Source: an uncultured Acidobacteriota bacterium (GTDB taxonomy: Bacteria; Acidobacteriota; Thermoanaerobaculia; UBA5066). From it: DNA of 51,928 bases. Made by a program: the position numbers and the translations under genes. A model generated the notes under the pieces. That model searched no databases. It worked only from the letters and a program-made list of their open reading frames with translations, and was not told where the DNA came from. The stretch lies in contig CAIMWE010000012.1 in assembly GCA_903845115.1 (NCBI GenBank), forward strand, positions 1-51,928, given 5' to 3'. Shown here one piece after another: positions 24,890 through 33,930 of the stretch. Positions within the stretch are counted from its first letter, which is position 1. Every line of letters begins with the position of its first letter.

Positions 24890-25529
24890 GTCACTGTCCA
24901 TCGAATATGGACCCGAGAAAAAGGGAGTCGGGCGGCCCAGGGACGGCGACCCGGAGGAGACGCGGAAAGAGATCCTCCGGGCGGCCGAACGGGCCTTCGC
25001 GGCCTCGGGGTTCTCCGGAGCGACCACGCGCCAGATCGCGGGCGAGGCTCGGGTGAACGTCGCGACCCTCCACTACCACTTTGGCGGCAAGCTGGGCCTG
25101 TACCGATCGGTGCTGGCCGACGTCGCCCTCGGAGACCTCCCCGCCCTCCCGGAAGCGGGGAGCTCGTCGGACCGGCTTCGGCGGCTGATAGGGGCCGTCT
25201 TCGACTTCACGGCGAAGCGGGTCTCCCTTCCACGACTCTCGCTCCTGGACGACCTCACCGGCCCGGTCGAGGGGGCTCCGGAGCTCCGGATCGAGGACCG
25301 GCGCGTCGGCCTGATGAGCTCGGCGCTCCGGCCTGGCCGCCACGCCGGAGCGGCGGAGAAGGGAGGACCGGTCCTCCCGCCGGACCTGGCCGCCCGGTTG
25401 ATCGTCGGGATGATCGACCTGGCGCTCGCCGACCCGCCCAGGAAAGAGGCGCAGGGCGGGGGCTGGGATCTCGGAACCGTCCGCGAGTCGGTCGTGGAGG
25501 CCTCCCTCAGGATCGCCGGCGCCGCCTGA
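24888..25529 (+). CDS. TetR/AcrR-family transcriptional regulator
   Basis: A 213-residue repressor. The N-terminal domain is classic: TRKEILRAAERAFAASGFSGATTRQIAGEA, here as TRKEILRAAERAFAA then TTRQIAGEARVNVATLHYHFG, giving the TetR helix-turn-helix and LYHYF-like motif. The ligand domain is variable, with LRRLIGAVFDF and LAARLIVGMIDLALA. ATG at 24888 lies on a palindromic operator candidate; GTG at 24885 is an alternative. It ends inside the convergent symporter gene by 23 bases. No obvious target other than itself and its immediate neighbours can be named. Confidence 0.9.
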   Translation: MSLSIEYGPEKKGVGRPRDGDPEETRKEILRAAERAFAASGFSGATTRQIAGEARVNVATLHYHFGGKLGLYRSVLADVALGDLPALPEAGSSSDRLRRLIGAVFDFTAKRVSLPRLSLLDDLTGPVEGAPELRIEDRRVGLMSSALRPGRHAGAAEKGGPVLPPDLAARLIVGMIDLALADPPRKEAQGGGWDLGTVRESVVEASLRIAGAA

Positions 25530-26838
25530 GCCCGAGAGACAGGACGGCCGCGTTGACCGCCGTTCCCGCGAGGACCGGATCGATGCCGGTGAACCTGAGG
25601 AAGTGGTCGGCCACCGCGGCCCCGCCCCCCAGGACCATTGCGGCGGCGGCGTAGCGGCCCTCGACCCGGAATCGGCGGGAGAACCCGGCGAGCGTGGGGA
25701 GGATCAGCCCGGACGCGAAGATCGTGTATCCGAGCCGGAAGGTCTCGAGGAGGTCCCGGAGCCAGAGGGCCACCAGCAGGCCGAAGAGTCCGTGGAGGAC
25801 GACGAACGCCCGGAGGCGGCGAGTGCTGGCCTGACCGGGCAGGAGGTCGTGGATCGTCGCGCCGGCCGCGGAGAGGAGGACCGAATCCGACGAGGACTGC
25901 ATCGTGGCGATCATCGCCACGAAGAGGAGCGGGGCGAGCGCGGGCCCGGAGAGCAGCAGGACGGCGCGGGGAAAGAGGGTGGGGCCGCCGGCCTGACCTG
26001 CGGCGACGCCGGCGAGGGCGATCGACGCGACCGCGAGACCGAACAGGAGCTTCGAGGCGGCGGCCCAGAGCGTGGCGGTCCGCGCGGTCGCCTCGTCCCT
26101 TGCCGAGAGGAGCTTCGACCAGACGTCGCTTCCGACGGCGTGGGGCAGGCCCACGAGGACGAACAGGGCCCCCACGTCGACCGGGCCCAGCGACGGGCCG
26201 AACGGAAACGACATCAGGGGGGACGGGAGGCCCGTCCGCTGCAGCGAGGCGACCGCCGCGGGGAAGGCGATGCCGAGGAGGCAGGCGACCATCAGGCCGA
26301 ACTGGAGGAGGTCGGTGCCGATGACGGCTCGCTGCCCCCCGAGAGCCGTGTAGGCGATGAAGATCGCGGCCGTCGCGAAGAGGACGGCCTCGCCGGGCCA
26401 GGAGGTGGCGGTCGTCACGACGACCTCGGTCGCCTGAGTCAGCAACGCGAACCAGACGATCTCCGCCATGACGACGAGGAGGGCGGCGACCCGCCGGACC
26501 CCCGGCCCATATAGCCTCCCGATCACCTCGGCAAGGGTCAGGGCCCCGGTCGCGCGAACGCGGCCGGCGAGAGCGAGGCCCAGAAAGGCGAGGCCCGCGA
26601 CGCCGGCGAGGTCCAGCCAGAGGCCGGCGAGACCGTTCGCGGCGACGAGCGCCGCCAGGACGAGGGTCGTCGAGCCCCCGATCGTCGTGGAGGAGATCGC
26701 GGCCCACGAGGAGAGCAGGCCGAACCGGCGGTCCCCGACGAGGAAGGCCTCCGGAGATCGCGAAGCCCGCCGGGAGACGAGGGCGCCGACCGCCAGCACG
26801 GCGGCGCCGTAGGCCGCGAGGGAAAGAGCGAATTTCAA
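25507..26838 (-). CDS. Sodium:solute symporter (SSS) family transporter
   Basis: A 443-residue membrane protein with about 13 hydrophobic helices of the LeuT-fold SSS family: a GDRRFGLLSSWAAISSTTIGGS start region, YTALGGQRAVIGTDLLQF and SSSDSVLLSAAGATIHDLL, all typical of sodium sites and the unwound helices. Substrate (sugar, amino acid, proline or acetate) cannot be told from these motifs. Start at 26838 is followed on the opposite strand by DUF2203, 47 bases away, so the two are divergent. Confidence 0.9.
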   Translation of the reverse strand: MKFALSLAAYGAAVLAVGALVSRRASRSPEAFLVGDRRFGLLSSWAAISSTTIGGSTTLVLAALVAANGLAGLWLDLAGVAGLAFLGLALAGRVRATGALTLAEVIGRLYGPGVRRVAALLVVMAEIVWFALLTQATEVVVTTATSWPGEAVLFATAAIFIAYTALGGQRAVIGTDLLQFGLMVACLLGIAFPAAVASLQRTGLPSPLMSFPFGPSLGPVDVGALFVLVGLPHAVGSDVWSKLLSARDEATARTATLWAAASKLLFGLAVASIALAGVAAGQAGGPTLFPRAVLLLSGPALAPLLFVAMIATMQSSSDSVLLSAAGATIHDLLPGQASTRRLRAFVVLHGLFGLLVALWLRDLLETFRLGYTIFASGLILPTLAGFSRRFRVEGRYAAAAMVLGGGAAVADHFLRFTGIDPVLAGTAVNAAVLSLGLRRRRRS

Positions 26839-26872
26839 GCTGCCGATGATAGGGGGGCCGGGGAGGTCGGGT

Positions 26873-26878
26873 TAGGAT
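26873..26878 (+). promoter_or_regulatory. -10 box for leaderless DUF2203 mRNA
   Basis: TAGGAT lies six bases before the ATG at 26885. Confidence 0.45.
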
Positions 26879-26884
26879 GACCGG

Positions 26885-27238
26885 ATGGCAAAGAGGCCCG
26901 CGGCCCGAACGTTCTCCCTCCGCGAGGCCCAGGGGCTGCTCCCCGCCGTCAGGGAACGGACCCGTCTCGCCGTGGAAGAGATCCACACCCTGAGCCTCTC
27001 GGACGACGACGAGGAGCCGGACGCTCCGGAAGCGTCGGAGACGTTCCGGGAGGAGACCACCCGCATCCTCACCGAATGGGCGCGGGACGTGGAGTCGATG
27101 GGCGCGGAGGTGAAGGGTCCCTGGCTCGTCGACTTCGACTGCGGCGGTGGCTATTACTGCTGGAGCTGGCCCGAGGACTCCCTCGACTTCTTCCACGGCT
27201 ACAAGGAAGGGTTCGCGGGGCGGGTTCGCCTTCAGTAG
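26885..27238 (+). CDS. DUF2203 family protein
   Basis: A 117-residue protein. FSLREAQGLLPAVRER at the start and the C-terminal GPWLVDFDCGGGYYCWSWPED with FHGYKEGFAGR follow the DUF2203 pattern (a helical N-part and a beta-rich C-part ending in a G-F-x-G-R motif). Role unknown in the family. It is probably leaderless. It is 33 bases upstream of the kinase-like gene and may be co-transcribed with it. Confidence 0.85.
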   Translation: MAKRPAARTFSLREAQGLLPAVRERTRLAVEEIHTLSLSDDDEEPDAPEASETFREETTRILTEWARDVESMGAEVKGPWLVDFDCGGGYYCWSWPEDSLDFFHGYKEGFAGRVRLQ

Positions 27239-27271
27239 ACGCCAGGCGAAGGCCAGACGTCGGGGAGAGGC

Positions 27272-28612
27272 ATGCAAGAACGAGAAGAGCCTCGTGACGA
27301 TCTGGACGAGATCCTCGACAGGGCGTTCGCCGCGGCGATGATTCCTGACCATGCCACCGATGACGTGAGGCGGACCGTCGTGTCGAGCCTCGCGTCCGGG
27401 AGCTCGGTGGAGGCGGTTCCGTTTCCCTCGGCCGAGACCGGGCCGATCCCGATCCTGGGCCCGCCGTCCGGGGCGTGGCAGGGTTCCTCCGGCGAGATTC
27501 CCCGTCCCAAGCAGGCGGGCGATCCCTCGAGCATCGTCGAGGCGCTCACGGTGGGGATCCTGCTCGCGGACCGCGACGGCGTCGTGAGGTCGAGCAACCG
27601 CGCCGCCCGTCGGATGCTCGGCGTCTCCGAGGGAACGATGGCCGGGGTCCGGATCGCCGAGCTGTTCGCGACGGCCGACCGGAGCGCGCTCGCCCCCCTG
27701 CTCGAGAACGCCCTCCACGGCGGGACGGCGAAGGAGGTCGACCTCGTCGCGAACGGGAAGCAGGGGCCCGTGGCCGCCCGCGTCGCGGCGACCGGGCGGT
27801 TCGACGCGGACCACCGGCTGAAGGAAGTGGTCTGGACGTTGCGGGAATCGGGCCCCGCCGACCCCTCCATCGAGGTCCGGGTTCTGCAGGCGAGGACCGA
27901 CCTCCTCGCGGAGCTCGGGCTGGAGCTGGCCCGCGAGATCGGCCCGATCGGGCTCCGGCTCTCCGAGGCGCTGCTGGGTGCCCGTCAGGTCCTCGACCAG
28001 TCGGGAGTGCACGGCACGATGGCCGACCAGCTGCGCTCCCGGATCGCCGACGCCTCCTCGGGGCTGCTCCGCCTGGACCAGGCGGTCGCCGAGCTGGAAC
28101 GATTCGCCTACGTCTCGCCGCTAAAGGTCGAGCCGACCGATCCCTCGCTCCTCCTGGCCCGGGCGGAGACGCTCCTCGCCCGGTCGCTCCGGGCGAACCG
28201 GATCCGGGTCCACAACGACATGGATGACCCCCCCCCGAGGATCCTCGCGGATTCGGCCCGGCTGACGGAGATCTTCGTGAACCTGATCCGGAACGCCCGG
28301 AACGCGATCCAGCGGCGCTACGGCGAGGAAGGGGCCGAGAACACGGGGGCCGGCCGCCGGCTGATCGTCGTCGAGTCCTTCGTGAAACCGCCCTGGGTGA
28401 TTCTCTCGGTCACGAACAACGGCGTCCCCATCCCGCAGTCGGAGGTCGAGCGCGTCTTCGTCCCGTCGGTCGGGCGAGGGGAAGCGCGCCGCCCGTGGAT
28501 CGGCCTCCCGGAGACCGCCGCGCTCGTCAAGATGATGGGGGGGGCGGTTAGGTGTCAGGCCCTGGACGACGAGGGGACCCGTTTCGTCCTGACGTTCCGG
28601 CAAGCGGACTGA
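27272..28612 (+). CDS. PAS histidine-kinase-like protein, degenerate
   Basis: A 446-residue soluble protein. A PAS domain (about 88-200: IVEALTVGILLADRDGVV, RRMLGVSE) precedes a dimerisation-like helix pair and a HATPase domain (N box NLIRNARNAIQRRYG; VTNNGVPIP; GLPETAALVKMMGGAVR). The usual phospho-acceptor His in the H-box is absent: the segment reads ELGLELAREIGPIGLRL, with Arg where a kinase has His. The G1 and G2 boxes are also weak (NNGVPIP instead of DxGxG; WIGLP instead of GxGLG). It probably does not autophosphorylate and may be an allosteric signalling or scaffold protein. Confidence 0.82.
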   Translation: MQEREEPRDDLDEILDRAFAAAMIPDHATDDVRRTVVSSLASGSSVEAVPFPSAETGPIPILGPPSGAWQGSSGEIPRPKQAGDPSSIVEALTVGILLADRDGVVRSSNRAARRMLGVSEGTMAGVRIAELFATADRSALAPLLENALHGGTAKEVDLVANGKQGPVAARVAATGRFDADHRLKEVVWTLRESGPADPSIEVRVLQARTDLLAELGLELAREIGPIGLRLSEALLGARQVLDQSGVHGTMADQLRSRIADASSGLLRLDQAVAELERFAYVSPLKVEPTDPSLLLARAETLLARSLRANRIRVHNDMDDPPPRILADSARLTEIFVNLIRNARNAIQRRYGEEGAENTGAGRRLIVVESFVKPPWVILSVTNNGVPIPQSEVERVFVPSVGRGEARRPWIGLPETAALVKMMGGAVRCQALDDEGTRFVLTFRQAD

Positions 28613-28658
28613 AAGCGGAGCGGGGAGCCCGGGCCCCTGGAGCCGGCGCGGGGCCGGG

Positions 28659-29222
28659 TCAGCCGATGCCGAGGCGTTTCCGCGCGCCGGGGCTCATCAT
28701 CTCCGAGCTCCAGGGCGGGTCCCAGACGACGTAAACGGCAGCCGAGCGGACGCCGGGGATCCGCTCGATCCGGGAGCGGGCGTCAGCGGCGATCGCGGGG
28801 CCCATCCCGCACCCGGGGGCCGTCAGTGTCATCTTGACCTCGACGGCGCTTCCCTTCCCGGACTCGAACGCCACGGAGAGGTCGTAGACGAGGCCCAGGT
28901 CGACGATGTTCACGGGGATCTCCGGGTCGTAGCAACCGCGCAGGGCGTCCCAGACCGCATCCTCGGCGATCGGGGACCTGACCCGGCCGCCGGGCGCCTC
29001 CGGAGCGGTCGGGAGCGGTGAGAAACCGAGGGCATCCGCGTCCTTCCCCTCGATCCGGAAGAGTCCCCCCGCCCCGGGGAGATGGACGGTGTAGCTGCCG
29101 CCGAGCTCCTGGAGGAGGAAGACCTCGGTCCCTTCCCGGAGAACGGCGGCGGTCCCGGCGGGGATCTCGATCGCGTCCACGGGCCGGCCCAGGACGAGCG
29201 CCGCCCCGCTCCGGGAGCTCAC
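28659..29222 (-). CDS. sufT: Fe-S cluster assembly protein SufT
   Basis: A 187-residue protein. The N-terminal 80 residues (AALVLGRPVDAIEIPAGTAA, FLLQELGGSYTVHL) form the beta domain found only in SufT-type proteins. The C-terminal MIP18/DUF59 domain carries CYDPEIPVNIVDLGLVYDL and MTLTAPGCGMGPAIA with its conserved Cys. SufT aids Fe-S protein maturation. It shares an ATGA overlap with the MFS gene, and the A-type carrier gene lies upstream on the same strand, so these three form a minus-strand operon. Confidence 0.9.
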   Translation of the reverse strand: MSSRSGAALVLGRPVDAIEIPAGTAAVLREGTEVFLLQELGGSYTVHLPGAGGLFRIEGKDADALGFSPLPTAPEAPGGRVRSPIAEDAVWDALRGCYDPEIPVNIVDLGLVYDLSVAFESGKGSAVEVKMTLTAPGCGMGPAIAADARSRIERIPGVRSAAVYVVWDPPWSSEMMSPGARKRLGIG

Positions 29223-30412
29223 GCCGGCTCCCTGATCTCTTCCGGGGGCCGTCGCCGGACCAGACCCAGGAAGGCGAGGGCGGTGGCGGCGATCTCCAGG
29301 ACGACCCCCGTCCCGTAGGGGCCCACCGCCCCGAAGCGCAGGAAGACGTTCTCACCCCAGAACGGCCCGACGATCCTCCCGAGGGCGGCCATCGACTGGA
29401 ACGATCCCAGGACCTCCCCCTGCTCGGTGGGAGGGGTCCGGCGGGAGACGTATCCCATGAGGGTCGGGTTCAAGAGGGCGGCCCCGAACGCCAACAAGAT
29501 CGCGTTGAACGCGAGAAGGCCGCGGGACGTGACGCCGATCATCAGGACGAACGCCAGGGCCAGAGAGAGAGTCCCGGCGATGATCAGCCAGACCTCTCCG
29601 ACCCGCGCGACGAGCCGCTTCAGCAGCCCTCCCTGCACGATGGCGGAAGTCACGCCGACCATCACGAACACCCAGGCCACGGTCGCGGGGGTGAAGCCGA
29701 ACCGGGCCTTGAGGAACTGCGAGAACGTGGCCTCGAAGTTGGAAAAGGCGGTCGCGGTCACGAGCGACATGACCAGCAGCACGCCGACCGCGGGACGGCG
29801 GGCGGTCCGGAGGATCGAGGCGAAGGAGAGGATCTCGAAGGGCCGGGCGCCGGAGCCGCTGGGGCGCGTCTCGGGGAGCCGGAACCAGGTCCAGAGGAAC
29901 GCGAGGAACGAGAGCGACGCGGCCGCGATCCCGGGAGCTGCCGGACCGAGGTGAACGGTGAAGCCCCCGAGCGCGGGGCCGAAGATGAAGCCGAGGCCGA
30001 ACGCCATCCCGATGAGGCCCATGCCGCGCGCCCTGTCCGCACCGGTCGTGGTGTCGGCGATCACGGCCTGGGCCGTCCCGATGTTCCCGCCGGTGATGCC
30101 GTCGATGATCCGGGACGCGAAGAGCACGGAGAGGGAGCCCGCGAAGGCGAAAAGGAGGTATCCCGCGACCGTCCCGAGGAGGGATCCGAGCAGGACCGGC
30201 CTCCGGCCGATGCGGTCCGAGAGGCGCCCCAGGATCGGCGCGAAGAGGAACTGCATGGCCGAGTAGCTCGACATCAGGAGGCCGAACTGGAGAGGGGTCG
30301 GGTGGTACTGCTCGGCGTAGAGCGGCAACAGCGGAATGACGATTCCGAACCCGAGCAGGTCGATGAAGACCGTCAGGAAGACGGCCGTGCTGGGCGATTG
30401 AAGGGCCTTCAA
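29219..30412 (-). CDS. MFS transporter (TetA-like)
   Basis: A 397-residue transporter with 12 predicted membrane helices. Motif A at loop 2-3 reads GRLSDRIGRRPVLLG and the start VFIDLLGFGIVIPLLPLYAE resembles the DHA1/TetA drug-proton antiporters. SRIIDGITGGNIGTAQAVIAD is the usual helix 4-5 segment. It lies in an operon with sufT and the A-type Fe-S carrier, so it might export a metal chelate or a redox-active compound, but the substrate cannot be predicted. Overlaps sufT by 4 bases. Confidence 0.88.
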   Translation of the reverse strand: MKALQSPSTAVFLTVFIDLLGFGIVIPLLPLYAEQYHPTPLQFGLLMSSYSAMQFLFAPILGRLSDRIGRRPVLLGSLLGTVAGYLLFAFAGSLSVLFASRIIDGITGGNIGTAQAVIADTTTGADRARGMGLIGMAFGLGFIFGPALGGFTVHLGPAAPGIAAASLSFLAFLWTWFRLPETRPSGSGARPFEILSFASILRTARRPAVGVLLVMSLVTATAFSNFEATFSQFLKARFGFTPATVAWVFVMVGVTSAIVQGGLLKRLVARVGEVWLIIAGTLSLALAFVLMIGVTSRGLLAFNAILLAFGAALLNPTLMGYVSRRTPPTEQGEVLGSFQSMAALGRIVGPFWGENVFLRFGAVGPYGTGVVLEIAATALAFLGLVRRRPPEEIREPA

Positions 30413-30458
30413 GAAATCTTCCGGACCTTCCCGATGGCGGCCTTCGGGGCTGCCGTCT

Positions 30459-30827
30459 TCAGCAGAAGCTCTTGCCGCAGCCGCAGGACGAGGTCGCGCC
30501 GGGGTTGTCGACGGAGAAGCCGGCCCCGCGCATGTCCTCGACCCAGTCGACGGTCGCTCCCTGGAGCTTCGGGGCGCTGGCCGGGTCCACCAGGACGGTG
30601 ATGTCGCCTGCCGCCACGACGCTGTCGGTCGGCTTGCGGTCGTCGAACGTGAAGCCGTACTGGAACCCCGAGCACCCGCCGCCCTGGATGAAGACCCGGA
30701 GGGACTTGCCCTCGGCCTCGGGCATCCTGGCCGCGAAGTCCTTCACTTTCTCGATCGCGCGTCCCGTCAGGCTGAGCGTGAAGGACGCCGTCGCCGGGAG
30801 TTCGGTGGTGGGAAGGGGCTGAGACAT
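30459..30827 (-). CDS. A-type iron-sulfur carrier (ErpA/IscA-like)
   Basis: A 122-residue protein. The three Fe-S-ligating cysteines are present: GGGCSGFQYGF and the C-terminal SSCGCGKSFC. The start MSQPLPTTELPATASFTLS has an AAGGAGGAA ribosome site. These carriers deliver 4Fe-4S clusters to target proteins. It is upstream of the MFS and sufT genes on the minus strand with a 46-base gap to the MFS gene. It is divergent from nrdJ, so the 30828-31074 gap holds both promoters. Confidence 0.92.
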   Translation of the reverse strand: MSQPLPTTELPATASFTLSLTGRAIEKVKDFAARMPEAEGKSLRVFIQGGGCSGFQYGFTFDDRKPTDSVVAAGDITVLVDPASAPKLQGATVDWVEDMRGAGFSVDNPGATSSCGCGKSFC

Positions 30828-30950
30828 CTCGGTTCCTCCTTGTCGTTCGGGAGATTAACAGGCCGGCGGGCAACCTTAAGACGAAGTCTCAGTTAACCGG
30901 TGGTTTCTGTCAACCTGGGCCCGCCGGCGCCGGCGAGAGCGGGAAACCGA

Positions 30951-30997
30951 CCACATCATATTGTGGGTGACGCGCCGGCCGATACAACATCTAGCGT
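30951..30997 (+). promoter_or_regulatory. Tandem NrdR-like boxes
   Basis: Box 1 CCACATCATATTGTGG (30951-30966) and box 2 ATACAACATCTAGCGT (30982-30997) each match the 16-bp NrdR consensus ACACWATATNTWGTGT at about 12 of 16 positions. Their starts are 31 bases apart, the spacing of three helical turns expected for NrdR. They lie just upstream of the nrdJ -35 box. Confidence 0.65.
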
Positions 30998-31004
30998 TTT
31001 TCGC

Positions 31005-31033
31005 TTGAAACTCGCCGGGGGCACGCATACATT
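31005..31033 (+). promoter_or_regulatory. nrdJ sigma70 promoter
   Basis: TTGAAA at 31005-31010, a 17-base spacer, and TACATT at 31028-31033. The ribosome site AGGAG lies 9 bases before the ATG at 31075. Confidence 0.7.
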
Positions 31034-31074
31034 CACTCATCCAGCCCGGGAAGGCGAAAACAGGAGCGACGACG

Positions 31075-33930
31075 ATGAGCGCGATGGAAAACCACGAGAA
31101 GAGGAACGACGAAGCGGCAGCCGAGACGGGGACGTCCCGGGAGGCGAGGGAAGGGCTCTCCGGCCTCATCTTCCGCCGTCTCTTCACTGACGGCGTCACC
31201 GACCCGTTCGACTCCGTCGAGTGGGAGCTCCGAACCGCCTCGATCACGAACGAGAAAGGCGAGAGCTTCTTCGAGCAACGGGACGTCGAGGTCCCGAAGA
31301 CGTGGTCGATGACCGCGACGAACATCGTGGCGCAAAAGTACTTCCACGGGAAGCCCGGCACGTCGCAACGGGAACGCTCGGTCCGGCAGCTGATCGGCCG
31401 CGTCGTCGACACGATCACCGGCTTCGGCGCGACGGGCGGGTACTTCCGGACGGCCGCCGACCGAGACGCGTTCCACGACGAGCTGACGGCGATCCTCGTC
31501 ACGCAGGCGGCGAGCTTCAACTCCCCGGTCTGGTTCAACGTCGGGGTCGAAGCGAAGCCGCAGGCGTCGGCCTGCTTCATCAACTCCGTCGGGGACTCCA
31601 TGTCGTCGATCCTCGACCTGGCCAAGACCGAGGGAATGCTCTTCAAGTTCGGGTCCGGGACGGGGTCCAACCTCTCTTCCCTCCGGTCGTCCACCGAGTC
31701 GCTCTCCTCGGGGGGGATCGCCTCCGGGCCGGTTTCGTTCATGAAGGGGTTCGACAGCTTCGCCGGCGCGATCAAGTCGGGCGGCAAGACCCGCCGGGCC
31801 GCGAAGATGGTGATCCTCAACGTCGACCACCCCGACATCGAGGAGTTCATCCACTGCAAGGAGCGCGAAGAGAAGAAGGCGTGGGACCTGATCGACGCCG
31901 GGTGGGACGGCTCGTTCAACGGCGAGGTGTACGCCAACATCGCCTTCCAGAACGCGAACCACTCGATTCGCGTGACCGACGACTTCATGCGCGCGGTCGA
32001 GACCGGGGGGACCTACACCACGCGGGCCGTCGTGACCGGAGAGCCGATGGCCACCTACGAGGCCCGGACGATCCTCCGCGCCATGGCGGAGGCGACGTGG
32101 GTCTGCGGCGACCCGGGGGTCCAGTACGACACGACGATCAACCGCTGGAACCCGTGCAAGGCGACCCACCGGATCAACGCGTCGAACCCCTGTTCCGAGT
32201 ACATGTTCGTCGACGACTCCGCCTGCAACCTCGCCTCGCTGAACCTGATGAAGTTCGCCCGGGCGGACGGCGGGCTCGAGATCGAGAAATTCCGGCACGC
32301 CGTCGACGTGGTCTTCACCGCGCAGGAGATCCTCGTCGACGCCGCCGCGTACCCGACGCCGGCGATCGAGAAGAACTCCCATGACTTCCGGCCGCTCGGC
32401 CTCGGGTACGCGAACCTCGGGGCGCTGCTGATGTACAACGGTCTTCCCTACGACGGGGACGAGGGGCGGAACTACGCCGCCGCCGTCACCAGCCTGATGC
32501 ACGGGCAGGCCTACCTCTCCTCCGCGCGCATCGCCTCGGAGACGGGGCCGTTCCGGAGGTACGAGGCCAACCGGACCAGCTTCCTGGACGTCATCGGCAT
32601 GCACCGCGACGCGGCCTACGCCGTCAGCAGGGTCGGAGTCCCCAGGGACCTCCTGGAGGCCCAGCGCGGGATCTGGGACCTGACTCTCGAAGCCGGCCGC
32701 CAGCACGGCTACAGGAACGCGCAGGCCACGGTCCTCGCCCCGACGGGGACCATCGGCTTCATGATGGACTGCGACACGACCGGGATCGAGCCGGACCTCG
32801 CCCTCGTGAAGTACAAGAAGCTCGTCGGCGGAGGGACGATCAAGATCGTGAACCAGACGGTCCCGCACGCCCTCTTGCGGCTGGGCTATTCCGATGCGGA
32901 GACGAACGCGATCGTGAGCTGGATCGACGAGAAGGGGACGATCGAGGGGGCGCCCGGCCTCAGGCCCGAGCACCTGCCGGTCTTCGACTGCGCTTTCAAG
33001 GCCCTGGGAGGGACCCGGTCCATCGCCCCGATGGGGCACGTGCGGATGATGGCCGCGGTGCAGCCGTTCATCTCCGGGGCGATCTCGAAGACGGTGAACA
33101 TGTCGAGCGACGCGACGGCCGAGGAGATCGCCGACGTCTACATGCAGGGGTGGCGCCTCGGGCTGAAGGCGATCGCCGTCTACCGCGACGGCTGCAAGAG
33201 GACCCAGCCGCTCAACACGGCGGCCTCCAAGAGCGACGATGCCGTGAAGGGACACAAGGGGGGCTCCTCCCCCGCTCCGCCGGCGGTGCAGGCCTCCGCC
33301 CCGCGCCGGCGCAAGCTGCCCGACGAGAGGCAGGCGCTCACTCACAAGTTCTCGGTCGCGGGCCACGAGGGGTACGTCACCGTCGGCCTGTACGACGACG
33401 GGACGCCGGGCGAGATCTTCCTGACGATGGCCAAGGAGGGGTCGACGATCTCGGGGCTGATGGACGCGTTCGCGACCGCCATCTCGCTGACGCTCCAGTA
33501 CGGCGTTCCCCTCGAGGCGCTGGTCGAGAAGTTCAGCCACATGCGCTTCGAGCCCGCCGGATACACCAAGAACCAGGAGATCCCGATCGCCAAGAGCCTG
33601 GTCGACTACATTTTCCGCTGGCTCGCGTCGCGGTTCCTGACGGCGGACCTCAAGGAGCGGATCGGGATCGTCTCCCGCGAAGCGAGGGAAGGGGAGAAGC
33701 CCGGTACCCCGACGGCCGTCGCGGCCGCCCCGAACGCCGCCGTCTCCTCGTCCGGGACGGGGCCGCGGCCGATCGGGTTCGCGATCCCGCCGGTGACGGT
33801 CGGGGGGACGATGATCTCGTTCCAGAACAGCGCCGACGCTCCCAGCTGCCACGACTGCGGCCACCTGATGGTCCGCAACGGCGCCTGCTACAAGTGCCAG
33901 AACTGCGGGTCGACCTCCGGCTGCAGCTGA
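31075..33930 (+). CDS. nrdJ: Adenosylcobalamin-dependent (class II) ribonucleotide reductase
   Basis: A 951-residue enzyme that reduces ribonucleotides to deoxyribonucleotides using adenosylcobalamin to make a thiyl radical. Landmarks are QASACFINSVGD (a reducing Cys), GSGTGSNLSSLRSS, NPCSEYMFVDDSACNLASLN (thiyl-radical finger loop), ATVLAPTGTIGFMMDCD and RIGTxx-type C-terminal parts. The tail carries a zinc ribbon (CHDCGHLMV; CYKCQNCG). A glycine/serine-rich linker around residues 720-750 precedes the last domain. Because it is oxygen-independent it can run with or without air. Tandem NrdR-like boxes and a sigma70 promoter sit upstream. Confidence 0.96.
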   Translation: MSAMENHEKRNDEAAAETGTSREAREGLSGLIFRRLFTDGVTDPFDSVEWELRTASITNEKGESFFEQRDVEVPKTWSMTATNIVAQKYFHGKPGTSQRERSVRQLIGRVVDTITGFGATGGYFRTAADRDAFHDELTAILVTQAASFNSPVWFNVGVEAKPQASACFINSVGDSMSSILDLAKTEGMLFKFGSGTGSNLSSLRSSTESLSSGGIASGPVSFMKGFDSFAGAIKSGGKTRRAAKMVILNVDHPDIEEFIHCKEREEKKAWDLIDAGWDGSFNGEVYANIAFQNANHSIRVTDDFMRAVETGGTYTTRAVVTGEPMATYEARTILRAMAEATWVCGDPGVQYDTTINRWNPCKATHRINASNPCSEYMFVDDSACNLASLNLMKFARADGGLEIEKFRHAVDVVFTAQEILVDAAAYPTPAIEKNSHDFRPLGLGYANLGALLMYNGLPYDGDEGRNYAAAVTSLMHGQAYLSSARIASETGPFRRYEANRTSFLDVIGMHRDAAYAVSRVGVPRDLLEAQRGIWDLTLEAGRQHGYRNAQATVLAPTGTIGFMMDCDTTGIEPDLALVKYKKLVGGGTIKIVNQTVPHALLRLGYSDAETNAIVSWIDEKGTIEGAPGLRPEHLPVFDCAFKALGGTRSIAPMGHVRMMAAVQPFISGAISKTVNMSSDATAEEIADVYMQGWRLGLKAIAVYRDGCKRTQPLNTAASKSDDAVKGHKGGSSPAPPAVQASAPRRRKLPDERQALTHKFSVAGHEGYVTVGLYDDGTPGEIFLTMAKEGSTISGLMDAFATAISLTLQYGVPLEALVEKFSHMRFEPAGYTKNQEIPIAKSLVDYIFRWLASRFLTADLKERIGIVSREAREGEKPGTPTAVAAAPNAAVSSSGTGPRPIGFAIPPVTVGGTMISFQNSADAPSCHDCGHLMVRNGACYKCQNCGSTSGCS

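Noticed and set aside
27272-28612. Cognate kinase for the NtrC-type regulator at 9464-10894
   Set aside because: It lacks the phospho-acceptor His and is 16 kb away.
30828-31074. Cobalamin riboswitch in front of the B12-dependent nrdJ
   Set aside because: The gap is short and lacks the conserved B12-box sequence. NrdR boxes and a promoter explain it.
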